A stretch of 64,000 nt of DNA from Spodoptera frugiperda (Eukaryota; Arthropoda; Insecta; Lepidoptera; Noctuidae). The stretch spans positions 2,542,001 through 2,606,000 of the forward strand of contig NC_064216.1 of the NCBI RefSeq assembly GCF_023101765.2, given 5' to 3'. The position numbers and the translations under genes are program-made. The number at the start of each line of letters is the position of its first letter. The first letter of the stretch is position 1. Below, one piece after another: positions 39,501 to 49,348 of this stretch. The notes beneath the pieces are model-generated. The model saw only the letters and a list, made by a program, of their open reading frames with translations. It was not told where the DNA came from and made no database searches.

Positions 39501-42500
39501 TGATAGCACTGAATTTTGAGACGTCGAACAAAAACGCGATGTCGTGTGTTGACTCCGTGATTTTTTTTGACGAAGGGGACTTATAATGTGCATTCCTCTT
39601 TTTATTAAGGCATATTATCCTTAATGCGTTTATAGGCTCGAATATCTGAATTAATGTAATTTTCAGATTGTGATCTGTATAAAAAGCATTGGTAAATAAC
39701 AAACAGCGAGATCGCAATGGCTTCTTGATTGAATTTCTTCTCGCCGTCAATTCCCTCGAGTGTCTCGCGTACTGATCTACTTTTAATTTAGAAATCTCAA
39801 AAGGATAAGGTTTGTTTGGGAAATAATTGTGTTGAGATTGCGACCTTTACAAAGAAAATGGTGTTTTCTTTTCTTGATTGGAAATGTGAGTCACTGCCTT
39901 AAATAATAAATGTCACGACTAATCAGCCCTAAAAGGCAAGCAACTGTATTAGAAGTGTTTACCTTCTACTTGAATTAAATCAAGCCGTACTTCGAGCGAC
40001 CCTGTTTTCATTACCTGGCTGTCACGAATCCTGAATTTCATGCCCCGTGCCCTTGAATTTGAATAAACTAAGGTCCAATCTCAGTTTGCATAATAAGGTA
40101 ATGAAGACCTGATGAGTTTTTGAGGCACGTTTATCTCTTGAAGTAGTTACTCCATTTACGAGTATTTTTTGCATAACTATTATGGACAATAAAACATAAC
40201 ATCATGCTTTTTATTCCTCGTAGAAGTAGGAAATACCTATTGTATTGTATACTCTTCCGAAACGAGTATCATACCGGGCCCACGGGGAAGGCTATCCATA
40301 AGCCGCTTCATTGGCAGGGACAAGAAGCAGGAGTTATGATGTATTGGTTTTTTTAGTCAGTAGGAGTCTGTCACTCTCTTGCGATTCGCCCAGGGCATGA
40401 GGAAACATTTGATGATTTTCCATCCTTACTACAATAACTATTGATAACAAAAAATTATCTTGGCAGATGTATGTTTTACACATCAACAGCCTATAAGTGG
40501 CCACTGCTGACCAAAGGCCTATTCTCAAACGGAGAAGGTTTGAGCATTAATCACCACGTATGCTCAATGTGGGTTGCCGATATCAAACTTATAATTAGGA
40601 AATATAAGTATCCTCACAATAGTTTCCTACACCATTTGTCAGTGGTGTCTAAGGCCGGCTCCACATGTTGGTCCCAACGCTCGTACCAACGTTGGACTGC
40701 AAACTCGGTGAGGCGTACACACGTTGGCTAATAAACTAGTTCTACCCCGTCAACGCCAATGTGAAGATGTCCGATACAGAAATCGAAACTGCTCTGAGCG
40801 CGTTTATAGTAATGATGAGTGCACATTTATATTTGTTACGTCCAAGCCGGTGACGATTTTGTGGATGAGAAAGCCATTCTCGCTCGACGTATGCACTCGC
40901 TGCGTGTTGTAACAGAACTGAGCAAAGCGCCAACGTGTGGACAGATCGCGAGCGTTGGCGCAGATTCCTTTGATGAAACCGACACGAGCCGGCCAACTAC
41001 CAACGCTCGCCCTAACGTTGGGACCAATGCCATTTTCTAGATCCACACGTTGGATGAATAGCGTTGGGGCCAATATTGGGGCCAACGTGTGGAGCCGGCG
41101 TAAATAATCTTAGAAAGTACATATAACTCGGATGCATGCTCTCATGAATAAAAAACAGACGTCGTAAACCACCGGGCCACCACGACATTGGACCACGGTG
41201 TACGTTTGCGATCATTTAATAAAGAGGCAGTAAAAAAAACGAGTTGAACTTGAAACAAACTTAATTTGTCAAGAGAGAGATACCTACTTACAAAACTGAA
41301 TATATTTCCGACATACATCTCAAGCCCACTCTTTCTAATCCTCGGCCCACGTGATGCAAAAATAATGTGACGTTGAAAAGCGTGGGCGTTCACCCTCCTA
41401 CGGAGACGCCTCCAGAGTATTTTTGAGCTATACAATTTCCATTCACGTCAAATCTTATGAAAGCTAATCTTATTTGCTTTCAATTTGGATGCTCAGTTTG
41501 CTAGTGACCGGCTCGGGTATATCCCTAGAGGCTAAACGGATTAGGACTTAGGTATTATGATAGAACTGAACGGTTTCTTGGCGTAGACGTCCATGGGGCG
41601 TAGAATTTCGTCGTCAATCTAATTAGTTAATTCAATGAAATGTAATTATTTACGAATAGACGTGTCGGAGGACTAAGGGGGAGGCCTTTGTTCAATAGTG
41701 GACGTCTCCGGCTGATGATGATGATGAGAGGTGTCAGAAATAATCCTAGTCAACGTTTTCCTGGATTAAGTAGTTACTGCTAGAATAACTTTTTTTAACT
41801 AGCTCTTGTCCACTTGGCTGGTTCGATTATCGAGTTAAAGTTTTGGGTTCGATTCCCGGCTAAATTATTAGTTAGAATTTTGAGTTCGAATTTGAATTGT
41901 CAAATAATAACTAATGTGAATCATGAAACCCTGCTAGAATGTCGACTGTAGCAATAGATTCATTCTTTAGCAATTCATTTCCATTTTTCTTTAGTGTGTA
42001 TAATGTTTTTTACATTTTCATATCAATTATAACTGGTCAGACAAAAAAGTAGGATTAAACTTCCAAGCTACCTACATGTTTAAATTAAAAATCAAAAGGA
42101 GCAATTCACTCACCTAAGACTCAGATCATCAACATCCAAGTTGAGTGTGTCCTTCCGTCTGCTCCTCTCAATATTCTCCTTCACAACCAGGTTCTCCTCC
42201 GAGGTGATCCTCACTTGGACATCAAACTTGTCCGACTTGCTTTTAACATCCGCTTCATTCGGGACAGCCATCCTGACGTTGTCTGTAGTAACAGACTTTA
42301 TATTCACCGTCTTATTGTCAACCTGACCCTCTTTCTCTTGAAACCGTTGTCCAGTAAACACCGAATCCTTCTCAAAACCTCTTCGGTCTTCAGAAGAATC
42401 ACTTTCCGATGTGGTACTAGAAACAATTGTACCTTCTTTCAAAGTCCGCACTTTTATTCGCACATCAAACTTTGATAGTAGTTCAAGCTTAGTCTTGAAA

Positions 42501-43111
42501 CTTGGTTGGTGGAGTTCTTCAGGCTCCTCCGTTTCCTTAGGCAAACTTGAGACCTGAGAGATTTCTCCTAATTCTGTGTTGTTATTTGCATCATCAGGGG
42601 GAACTGACTCTGCAGACTCATTGAATGCAGGAGATTCCGGGGCTTCAGAAAATTCCTCTACATCCTCTGGGATCTCATTCAACTTCTCAGCCGAACAGAA
42701 GTTACTGTTCTCATCAGATTCCTGGGGAATAGGCTCTAGCTCATCTATAGTGCTGTTCCTGTCTGTAGCAGTCGCTATCACCACTTCACTACTAGTGAAC
42801 TCTTCAATATTGTGTGTATTAGGGCTGTAAGTAACTTCCAACTTTATGTTCTGTGCATCAGGGTCCTTTTCTTGATAATCAGATTCTATAATCCTCCGCC
42901 TCAAAATGTGGTTCTCTAAAGTCAATTTTTCTATAACATCTGCATATTCTAAGCAATGAGAGTGCTGCTCATACTTTTCCTTCAACTGTTTCAGTTCATT
43001 CTTGGAGACCTCAAGTGCAGTTCTAAGTGAGACTACAGTCTGGTGCAGGGCCCTCACTGTGTCCAAGTGTACCGCCCCGGAAGGGGCCGCCTCCAGCCTG
43101 CCGCTATCCAT
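24573..43111 (-). CDS. Coiled-coil protein with C-terminal CAP-Gly domain
   Basis: Ten exons, phases consistent at all junctions: 42114-43111 (ATG at 43111), 31567-31750, 30309-30916, 29924-30095, 29451-29592, 28861-28966, 28105-28202, 27779-27904, 27333-27453 and 24573-24765 (stop). The product is 915 residues. A heptad-like coiled coil spans about 20-75 (LRTALEVSKNELKQLKEKYE). Long acidic, Ser-rich, probably disordered regions follow, including a VDDIELIFTTDES block around 375-387. A CAP-Gly domain spans about 832-910, split over the last two exons: GHTVKV, GRVRYVG, VVVGAEL, RNDG, GRRYF, ALFVPFSKV. The usual GKNDG is RNDG and the usual Trp before VGVEL is Val. CAP-Gly domains bind microtubule ends and EEY/F tails, so a cytoskeletal role is likely. 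I cannot assign an orthologue; no kinesin motor is present. Intron 1 is 10.4 kb and full of repeats. Confidence 0.85.
25193..25462 (+). repeat. tRNA-derived SINE, duplicated copy 1
   Basis: Carries CCTCGTTGGCCGAGTGG, the B box GGTTCGATTTCC, the GTAGCACGGAGTCTGG block and the GGGGATTAAAGGCGTGACG end. The head lacks a few bases compared with the 10.52 kb copy (GCGACTCGGGCAAG), and the TTTCGAAAAT segment is partly deleted. Confidence 0.8.
25631..25910 (+). repeat. tRNA-derived SINE, duplicated copy 2
   Basis: The same family as copy 1. It shares the GGTTCGATTTCC B box and the AAATGTGGATGTA variant seen only in these two copies, which supports duplication over independent insertion. It ends in an A-rich tail at 25905-25925. 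Confidence 0.8.
26269..27269 (+). mobile_element. Tc1/mariner-like element, 1.0 kb, long TIRs, decayed transposase
   Basis: TA dinucleotides flank a 1001-bp unit with inverted ends CAGGGTGACTTTGAATTCG. TIRs are about 205 bp (left, to 26473) and 213 bp (right, from 27057), near-identical apart from an 8-bp indel. The interior frame 26537-26890 retains a motif order typical of the C-terminal end of DDE transposases in this superfamily: LTPVDFYM..SLVY, then IRKRVRACIRRREGYFGQFF. The DDE catalytic core is missing, so it is non-autonomous. It sits in the last intron of the CAP-Gly gene. Confidence 0.8.
28605..28800 (+). repeat. Interspersed family copy in a CAP-Gly gene intron
   Basis: Shares with 19.97 kb the ordered blocks CTGATGGTAAGCAATCGCCG, CCCATGGACACATGAAACAC, GGCCTTTTGGGGGTTAGGAA, GGGAATCGGGGATTGGG and the CACACAACGCAAGCGTTG end. 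This is a relatively young-looking copy. Confidence 0.75.
29775..29890 (-). repeat. Interspersed family fragment (reverse)
   Basis: Reverse-orientation piece with GCAACGCACTTGTAACGCCT, GGTGTTTCAGGTGTC and CTTACCATCAGGTGATACGC. It lies between exons 4 and 5 of the CAP-Gly gene and stops about 30 bp before the exon 4 donor. Confidence 0.65.
31865..31965 (+). repeat. LINE 3'-end fragment
   Basis: Contains TACCATCAGGTGGGCCAAGT followed by GCCAACGTCGTGGTAT and an A-run. This resembles the terminal block of the complete LINE at 52.5 kb and the fragment at 47.1 kb. It lies just inside intron 1 of the CAP-Gly gene. Confidence 0.5.
32099..34037. repeat. Large inverted repeat: two 0.9-kb arms around a 141-bp spacer
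   Basis: Left arm 32099-32998 and right arm 33140-34037 are reverse complements. By eye the outer 600 bp show no mismatch; the inner part has a handful of substitutions and small indels. The spacer (32999-33139) contains a small hairpin (CCTACAAAG...CTTTGTAGG) and an ACGGACGGACGG run. Each arm carries the motif GTGCGAGTCGGACTCGCCCA, which recurs in many invertebrate repeats, but no open frame. It lies in the 10.4-kb first intron of the CAP-Gly gene. Similarity fades outside both arms (a GCAACG block on each side). It resembles a foldback-type element or a head-to-head duplication. Confidence 0.9.
34226..34470 (-). repeat. Interspersed family, long reverse copy
   Basis: The reverse reading of the family seen at 28.6 kb, with additional sequence (GAGAGCCATGCTTCGGCACG, TGCGTTGTGTTTCGTTGTGT) belonging to the part truncated elsewhere. 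It begins about 190 bp after the large inverted repeat. Confidence 0.7.
35341..35500 (+). repeat. AAAACCACCCCGTTCC interspersed family
   Basis: Blocks in order: GGGGGTAAAATCATCCAATC, GTGAGGCGAGAGGAAGTGTT, CTGACTAAAAACCACCCCGT, TTTTCGAGCCGGAGCCCCGG. The copy at 55.8 kb is closely similar. Confidence 0.75.
36640..36765 (+). repeat. Helitron-like or MITE fragment
   Basis: ACTAGTATTATAAATGTGAA, GTGTATGTCTGTTTATTTAT and a CACGGCAAAACGGAGCAACT block form a common moth repeat with no coding capacity. Related but distinct copies are at 53.75 and 60.63 kb. Confidence 0.5.
37211..37385 (+). repeat. 5'-truncated tRNA-SINE copy
   Basis: It begins at the ACTGGGCTTTTTTCGGTT block and ends with GGGGATAAAAAGGCGTGACG; the tRNA-like head is absent. 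It is diverged, with several substitutions and a missing segment. Confidence 0.7.
40475..41200 (-). repeat. tRNA-derived SINE (second family) split by a MITE
   Basis: The outer parts (40475-40649 and 41104-41200) match the uninterrupted SINE at 54.295-54.595 kb: AGTGGCCACTGCTGACCA-like, GAGCATTAATCACCACG, then TAAATAATCTTAGAAAGTA, and at the far end GGGCCACCACGAC, the complement of a tRNA-like A-box region. The MITE interrupts at TAA. Confidence 0.75.
40653..41100. mobile_element. PIF/Harbinger-like MITE inserted in a SINE
   Basis: The 448-bp unit has ends GGCCGGCTCCACATGTTGG and CCAACGTGTGGAGCCGGCG, flanked on both sides by TAA (40650-40652, 41101-41103). The same SINE at 54.47 kb reads straight through with a single TAA, giving an empty site. 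The TAA duplication fits the TWA target preference of PIF/Harbinger elements. The interior is rich in CAACG(T/C)TGG-like words; the short open frames are not genes. Confidence 0.8.
41650..41735 (+). repeat. RTE-type LINE 3' end with (TGA)n tail
   Basis: AGGGGGAGGCCTTTGTTCAA, TAGTGGACGTCTCCGGCTGA and a TGATGATGATGA tail. This is the forward-orientation counterpart of the 1.92 kb fragment. Confidence 0.65.
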
Positions 43112-44044
43112 TCCACCTTGTTACCCGCCAGTGAGCCAACAAACAACATCCCATACATGACTACTGTTTTCTGATAGCCCTCAAAACACAAGCACTGCAC
43201 TTTCCATTGCCTGGGAGACGGAACTACACCTCGAATAAATAAACAATCATTATCGAGTGTCCCGCGCGAATAGCCCGCGTGCGCCCGCCGCCGCCCGCCG
43301 AGAGAAACTCATCGATGACCCAATTCGTGAATAAAACCGTTCACATACACATACATCATTTCGTCGCACATTCTCAGATCCTTATCAAGTCTGGTAGCGG
43401 GTTGGAGAACACCACTGGAGCGGGGCACGGAAGGGCGAGTGATCGATAAAACAACTCGCCCCAAACTGTTGTAATTAGCTTTTAGCAACGGACTCGCGGA
43501 AGGCTCACAGCTGGCACCGACCACTGATAAAGTCTGACACGGAAGGCAGTAATTAAGCGGGATATTATCTCCACATCTGACAAGGCTGTAGGATATAGCT
43601 ATAGTGCAAGATACTCGAGAAATCCCGTGCACTGCTACTTGTAAACAAATCAATACTTCAATTTGGTATTCGCGGGCGCAAGTGCGAGGAGATAAGCGTG
43701 ACATTTCTGTTTCACTCTGATAATGTCAATTTGACATAAATAAAGCTGCGTTCTGATTCAAAAGAGAAAATAATTTGATGGTAAAATTACAGATTTGTTA
43801 CATACATGAAAATAAAATAACTGTAAAAAATATTTAATTGACATTATTCTCTTGAATTCTCTTCTGTTTTGTCCATTCGATTTATCTCTCGTGTTTGAAG
43901 TAGAAATTCAGAAAAATCTATCAACGTTTCTAAACGCAAATGACGAATGTCAAAGTCATAATCATACGGATTCAAAATAATAACCTCAAAAAGTGTAAAG
44001 TTATTATAAGAAATTAATAAAAATAAATTAAAAGAAGCTTGAAA
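43112..44044. promoter_or_regulatory. Divergent promoter region between the CAP-Gly gene and NSUN4
   Basis: The start codons of the two genes are 934 bp apart in opposite orientation. A CpG-rich patch (about 43255-43305, CGCGCGAATAGCCCGCGTGC then GCC repeats) and ATCGAT-type words (43311, 43443) lie on the CAP-Gly side. No TATA box is evident, fitting a housekeeping divergent promoter. A 131-codon minus-strand frame (43309-43704) opens here without recognisable domains; it could be an upstream ORF in the CAP-Gly 5' UTR or chance. Confidence 0.5.
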
Positions 44045-47000
44045 ATGTTTAATATATCAAGTATATACAAAAGTACATGTGTTACTTCGTATTTAGTGCT
44101 ACAAACTCGTTACAAAAACAAGATACATTGGGTAAAAACTCATTAAAACACATCGATACTTTATTGTTAGAGCTTTTCGTGAAAATTAATGTTTATAATT
44201 TGTTTAACAGTCGAAGTTGAAGAAAAAGACTGGTCCTAAGTATAAAGCGTTGAATCATTTCGATGAGTTCTATGCTTCTGTGTTTGGGGACGCTAAATGG
44301 CAGGCGATGCGTGAGGCGATGTTACGGCGCTCGAAATATGTAGCTCTCGTGAACAATTACGGAGATGCCGACAAAACAATCGAAGAACTTACCAATAGAG
44401 GTAATTATCATCAGGTTTTTTTATTTTTATGTGGTTATGTGGCTTCACTACAATGAGCTTTCTGTTTGTAAATATTATTAATAGATTTACTATATTCAAT
44501 AATTGAACACATTCAAATAAAACAAAAAAAAATACTAGAAAAACAACACTCATTTTCCAACATTACTTGAATGCTAAAAAACCAACACTTAACCCAACTT
44601 TAAAATATCCAAATACAAAAAACTGTAAAAATATCTTTCCTACAGGTGCCCACTGCCTAAAAAAGTTAATAACGATACAGCAAGAGTTTAACAAAGAATA
44701 CAAAGTTACTGCTGAGCCAACACAAGTTCTAGAGACGGACGGACAGTCAGAAAGACTAGCAGAGTATATGGAGAGACAACAGACTGATGAGATCTCCAAT
44801 ATTTATCCTAATTCTGAGAATAAACCGGAGAAACTGGACATGGAAGATGAAGGAAAAGTCAAAGTGAAGAAGGTTAACCAAGAGATGTAAGTGTTTTTAT
44901 TCAGCAACCACACATAAAAAACACCCAGGCAATTCTTTAAAAAAAAATCATTATCCTCAACCAAAAGTTAATTCCGTTGATTAAATCACAAAATTTGGTT
45001 TCATCAATTTAAGCTGTGTCACTGCTATCAACCAATCCTATAAAAATAAAGTATAACTTCAATAAAATGTTTGTTTGAAAAGGGTTGATTAAGTAAAATT
45101 GTTGAATTTAAAGTTTGAAACAAAAATTAAACACAATATTTACTATATAAATGTACATGGAATAAAAACTTAAGTAATAAATAAATATGTAAGTACAACT
45201 TACTATAATTTTAAACTAAAATAAAAATTCCCTCTAATAATAATCTGAATTAATTTCCAGGTCGTATCCAAACAAGACCCTTGATGAATCAATAGCGGAA
45301 GCCAAGATAGATGAGTCCAGGATAATAGACCCGTCAATGGGCATGACTTCCGAGTCTCTCTACCAGTTCCTGCCCGCCACCAAGCTGAAGGGAATGGATG
45401 AGTGGGTCCCTGAGTCTGTGCATTATTCTTATTATTCTAGTAAGTACATAAGTTCACTAAAAATGTTTACTCATAATATCGAGAAAAGCTCAGCCTATTG
45501 ATATTTATGTGTGTAAACATAAAATAATAATTACTTTTTTATGTCTCATAATAGTTATTATAGTGATAAATTCCCCCCTTCACAATCTTCCCAATCCCCG
45601 ATTCCCCAACAACCCATGAATTCCTAACCCTCAAAAGGCCGGCAACGCACTTCTAAAGCCTCTGGTGTTTCAAGTGTCCATGTGTTGCAACGATTGCTTA
45701 CCATCAGGTGATATGTCTGCTCGTTAAATAAACGATAAAAAATACCCCTTAAATAATGAGACCCGGCCTGTCCCTACTTGCTGTCAACTAACTTCTTGTT
45801 AGAGACCACTGCAGATTTAGTCTGGGTAAGTAGTTAACAGCCTTAGCGAGGAGAAATACAAGTGGTCCTATAGAAAAAAAAAACTGGAACAGTAACATTG
45901 AAAAAAATAAGTAAAGAAGTAGTGTTGTGTCAGTGATTTCAATAGAAGCTCTTTCTCATCTAACAAAAAATAATTGTTTATTGTTATTGTTTAACTTTCA
46001 GAGGAGAAAGACTTCCCATTTATAATAGAACCAGACGGCCCCCTAAAATATCCGGAACATTTGAAAGTGTATACATATGAAATGGACAGTGACCAAACCA
46101 CTTTCCCAGAACCAAAAAGATGTCAAACAGGTACTTAATTCTTTAATAATAGACATGTATTTTTCATTTTCTTGCAGAAACAAATACTTTCGAAGATATG
46201 TCGATTTGAAATATCTCGTGACATCACTTCTAGGTACATTTTATACATAGAAATTACCTATTTGCTTGCGCTCCTAAACTCCCTTTTTATACGTAGAAAT
46301 GACGCAATTTCTCCCACTTCTAAACTTTGATTCGTTTTATCTAAGTATTGTTATCTTATATGACAAAATAAAAACATACCTGTCCAATATCTTTTCAATA
46401 CCTAACTGATGGACTAAACAGATATTTTATTCCCCGTCATTATCCCTATTCCAAATTTGGCTTTAATATTTCAGGTGTGTACAACTACTACCCAATGGAC
46501 TGCGGGAGTATCCTCCCAGTGCTCGCCCTGGACCTGAGCCCCGGTGACAGGGTGCTGGACCTCTGCTCCGCCCCCGGGGGCAAAGCCCTGGTCGCGCTGC
46601 AGACGTTACTGCCGGACGTAGTTGTGTGTAACGATATCTCTATATCTAGACTGAATAGGTGAGTTTTGTGTCTACAACTTTGCATGCAATTGTATTGATT
46701 TTTTTTTAGTTGTAATCTATTTTCGCTTATTACCTGAGATATTTTCCCGTCTAAGGGTGCTTTACCACCAGAGATCCGAATCCTCCATCAATCATAGTCA
46801 TTGGTGCACATAGCTGACCACTGGTAAAACAGCTATGTTTTTTATATGGAAAGATGCGTACTCGAGCTGCACATCTTACTCGCACAGCGACATAGCTTAG
46901 TATCAGTGAAAACGGTTACATAGTCACACAGCTTAGCTATTACATCTTCGTAGCGTAGCTACATAGCACATCTCTGGTAGAGAAGCGCCCTAATGAATGC

Positions 47001-48910
47001 GTTTACAAACATACAAATTCACGTAACCGTGACGAGACTACATTATAATAATATTGGTAATTTAATTGTAATTGTGTTTTAGTTTCAATAATTAGGATTA
47101 CATCACTACTTACCATCAGGTGGGATTGTAGTCAAGCATTAGTTTTTGTCGAATAAAAAAAAAAAAAAAAAACTTTATTTTCGAACTTTATATTTCAGAA
47201 TACAGCGCTCGTTCCGCGAATACTTATTCGACTTCGAGACGAGCAACAAATGGCGGGAGCGGGTCGTCTTCAAGAGGGTGGACGGACGACTGTACACTGA
47301 TGATCTAGGATTCGATAAGGTAAGCAAGGTTATAAGAATTAAATCTGGTATTTTGTTATAGTTTCATAGGTAGTAGAGCCATGCTTCGGCAGTGCTGGGC
47401 TGACTCGAATGGACTAATACTAAGGTCTTACAGAAGTCAGGACTTTTAGGACCGCAACTGTGGACAACGTTAGAAGTTTCCGGGGCGCCGGCTTAAAGCA
47501 GTTGAGGAACAGGGTGGTTTTTTGCCAATAAGAGTCAATACACTACCTCTCGCCTCACCCAAGGCGGAAGAAGTCATTGATTGGACAATTTTCAGCCCTC
47601 AAAAAATAAGAGCCTATAGATCCATCTACTTGTACAATATCATACAAAAACCACAAATGCTATCGTTTCCAGGTCCTAGTAGACGTCCCGTGCACGACAG
47701 ACAGACACTCGATGAACGAGGACGAGAACAACATCTTCAGACCTGACAGGGTCAAGGAGAGGCTCCGGATACCTGAGATGCAGTCACAGTTGCTTGTGTA
47801 AGTAATTTGGACTCTATTATTACGGGTACTTAAGTAGTGATTTGATTGAACGTGATTAAAATGTAATGGAAAGTAAACTTTATTGCATACATACATGATA
47901 TATATTTTTTTAAACGTAACCCCACATTAGGATTGTCCTCTGTGTTGTGGGTGCGTTTACAAACATACAATTTCACATATACATGACAACCAGACCCGAA
48001 ACAACAATTTGTTGATCACACCTAAAATTACTCCGTGCGGGAATCGAACCCACTACACGTTGCCCAGCCAGCACCAGACGTGTAATCAAAACTTAAAGGT
48101 TGCCGTGCAACGTGTACGGTTTCATTCCCGCACAGAACAGTTATTAGTCTGTGAAATGTTATGTTTGTAAACGCACTTACACGAAATTATCCTTCCACTC
48201 TAGGACAACTTCCTGAGTCGGGGGCAAAATAAAAAAAAAAACTATTTTTATATTTCCAGTAACGCTCTTCGACTGGTGAAGGTCGGCGGTACAGTTGTGT
48301 ACTCTACATGTTCCCTGAGCCCCATACAGAACGACGGGGTCGTACACATGGGGATGAAGCAAGCCTTCGAGAATAATAATATCATTGTTAAAGTCAAGTG
48401 AGTATTGTTTGAGAATTTGCACCTTATTGCTTTAAGTCGAGGGTCGTTTTTACAGCAAAATATGATGTTTTATGTGGCAGTTTATATTGGTTATGAGAGG
48501 GATAGAGTGACAATTCGAAATGTTTCTAAATGAGTCTACGATATAGGAAAAACATACGTAGTCTGTAATGATAAAAATTAAAATATCAGTTCAGTTTTAG
48601 ATGATTATTTAGTTACCATATAAATTGCTATGCCCTAACAGGGTCATGTACTGTACTAATTCTGTTTTGGTAAAAACAGAAAATAATATTCAAACACATT
48701 ACTTCTTCCTTTTTTGAAGTTTCTCTATCTATCTTACCTCATCTATATTTTTTTTACTCCAGGAACATGTCACTAATGATGTCAGGTTTAAGCAGCACGC
48801 TGGTATTAGGCACAGGGTCCGCCGCGCCCAAATATGGCCAGCTAGTCACGCCATCTATCGGCGCCAACTTCGGACCATCTTATATCGCTAAACTTATTCG
48901 TATGCGATAA
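44045..48910 (+). CDS. NSUN4: NSUN4, mitochondrial rRNA m5C methyltransferase
   Basis: Ten exons: 44045-44131, 44211-44400, 44646-44886, 45261-45439, 46002-46130, 46475-46658, 47199-47319, 47673-47797, 48260-48397 and 48763-48910. All introns are GT-AG and phases match; the product is 513 residues. The N terminus (MFNISSIYKSTCVTSYLVLQ) is basic/hydroxylated and acid-free, like a mitochondrial targeting peptide. The S-adenosylmethionine loop LDLCSAPGGK lies around 303-312. The NOL1/NOP2/Sun cysteines are present: DVPCTT (Cys384) and the catalytic STCS (Cys436). The end GANFGPSYIAKL is diagnostic of the NSUN4 branch. Known role: methylates small-subunit mitochondrial rRNA and, with an MTERF4 partner, supports mitoribosome assembly. 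Length is somewhat above the mammalian protein. An acidic linker (about 120-165) is less conserved-looking. Confidence 0.95.
45575..45735 (-). repeat. Interspersed family copy in NSUN4 intron 4
   Basis: Reverse copy with CAATCCCCGATTCCCCAACA, CTCAAAAGGCCGGCAACGCA and CTTACCATCAGGTGATATGT. It is closely similar to the reverse of the 28.6 kb copy. Confidence 0.7.
46755..46990. mobile_element. PIF/Harbinger-like MITE, family 2, in NSUN4 intron 6
   Basis: The 236-bp unit begins GGGTGCTTTACCACCAGAGA and ends ATCTCTGGTAGAGAAGCGCC plus C, flanked by TAA on both sides (46752-46754, 46991-46993). The interior contains TATATGGAAAGATGCGTACT and CACAGCTTAGCTATTACATC, shared with the 63.04 kb copy. Confidence 0.8.
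47095..47173 (+). repeat. LINE 3' end with poly(A) in NSUN4 intron 6
   Basis: ACTTACCATCAGGTGGGATT, GTAGTCAAGC and a run of A (about 47155-47172) repeat the 3' end of the 49.3-52.6 kb LINE. The fragment ends about 25 bp before the exon 7 acceptor, so its A-run lies next to the polypyrimidine region of that splice site. Confidence 0.65.
47470..47615 (-). repeat. AAAACCACCCCGTTCC family fragment in NSUN4 intron 7
   Basis: The reverse copy contains GAGGAACAGGGTGGTTTTTT and the CTCGCCTCACCCAAGG block. It is diverged. Confidence 0.55.
47935..48180. repeat. Head-to-head pair of tRNA-SINE pieces in NSUN4 intron 8
   Basis: A reverse copy (GTGGGTGCGTTTACAAACAT, then GTGCGGGAATCGAACCC, the reverse of a B box, to about 48085) is followed by a forward piece (CGTGTACGGTTTCATTCCCG to TGTTTGTAAACGCACTTACA). 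The two form an imperfect inverted pair of the same family as 1-150. Confidence 0.65.
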
Positions 48911-49000
48911 AATGAAATAATTACAAGACTTTCCCGATTCGAAAGGTAATTCGCACCTCAATCTTTGTAAATATTGTAAATAGTTATATTTTATAAAGAA

Positions 49001-49006
49001 AATAAA
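49001..49006 (+). terminator. NSUN4 polyadenylation signal
   Basis: AATAAA lies 91 bp after the NSUN4 stop codon, the first canonical signal in the sense orientation, giving a short 3' UTR. Confidence 0.65.
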
Positions 49007-49348
49007 AACGTAATACACATAAAAACGTTTATTTATTAAAAACATTTTTACTTTTAATAGTACACATTGTCTTTGGCAAGCTAATCTACAATATAACATA
49101 ATTGAAACAACCAAAGCATTTAATATGTAAATCGCAAGTCTTTATCATATAAATGCATTGTAAATATCAGAATATGTTTTTTCAGTCAATATTCAGTTTT
49201 ATTACAGAGGTATAAGTACAAAAATACATTACGTATACTTAAATCTAAATAAAAAAATATGCCAATAATTTGGCTGAGATTTGCGCAAGTCATTAATCTG
49301 TTTGCGCAAAATGTTTATAGTTTTGCGCAAAATTATTTCTTTTAAGGT

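Larger units (their letters stand above)
34471..42113. other. Remainder of CAP-Gly intron 1, repeat-rich, no gene
   Basis: No exon-like frame was found. Recognised repeats, listed separately: AAAACCACCCCGTTCC family (35.34), Helitron-like piece (36.64), truncated SINE (37.21), SINE with inserted MITE (40.48-41.2) and RTE tail (41.65). A 38225-38590 segment has GGGGCGTAGCTAGC at one end and a rough inverse at the other and may be a decayed relative of the 24.27 kb TIR element. Between these I see only AT-rich sequence. Confidence 0.45.

Noticed and set aside
39200..39750. Overlapping minus-strand frames around 39.2-39.75 kb
   Set aside because: They have no domain motifs, overlap one another, and lie within a repeat-rich intron with no splice sites giving a consistent model.
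40724..41085. Several open frames on both strands around 40.7-41.1 kb
   Set aside because: They lie entirely inside the MITE at 40653-41100 and arise from its GC-rich inverted words.
41811..41870. Possible tRNA-like sequence with GGGTTCGATTCCC
   Set aside because: It has a B box, but no matching acceptor or anticodon stems and no body shared with the other SINEs. Too weak to annotate.
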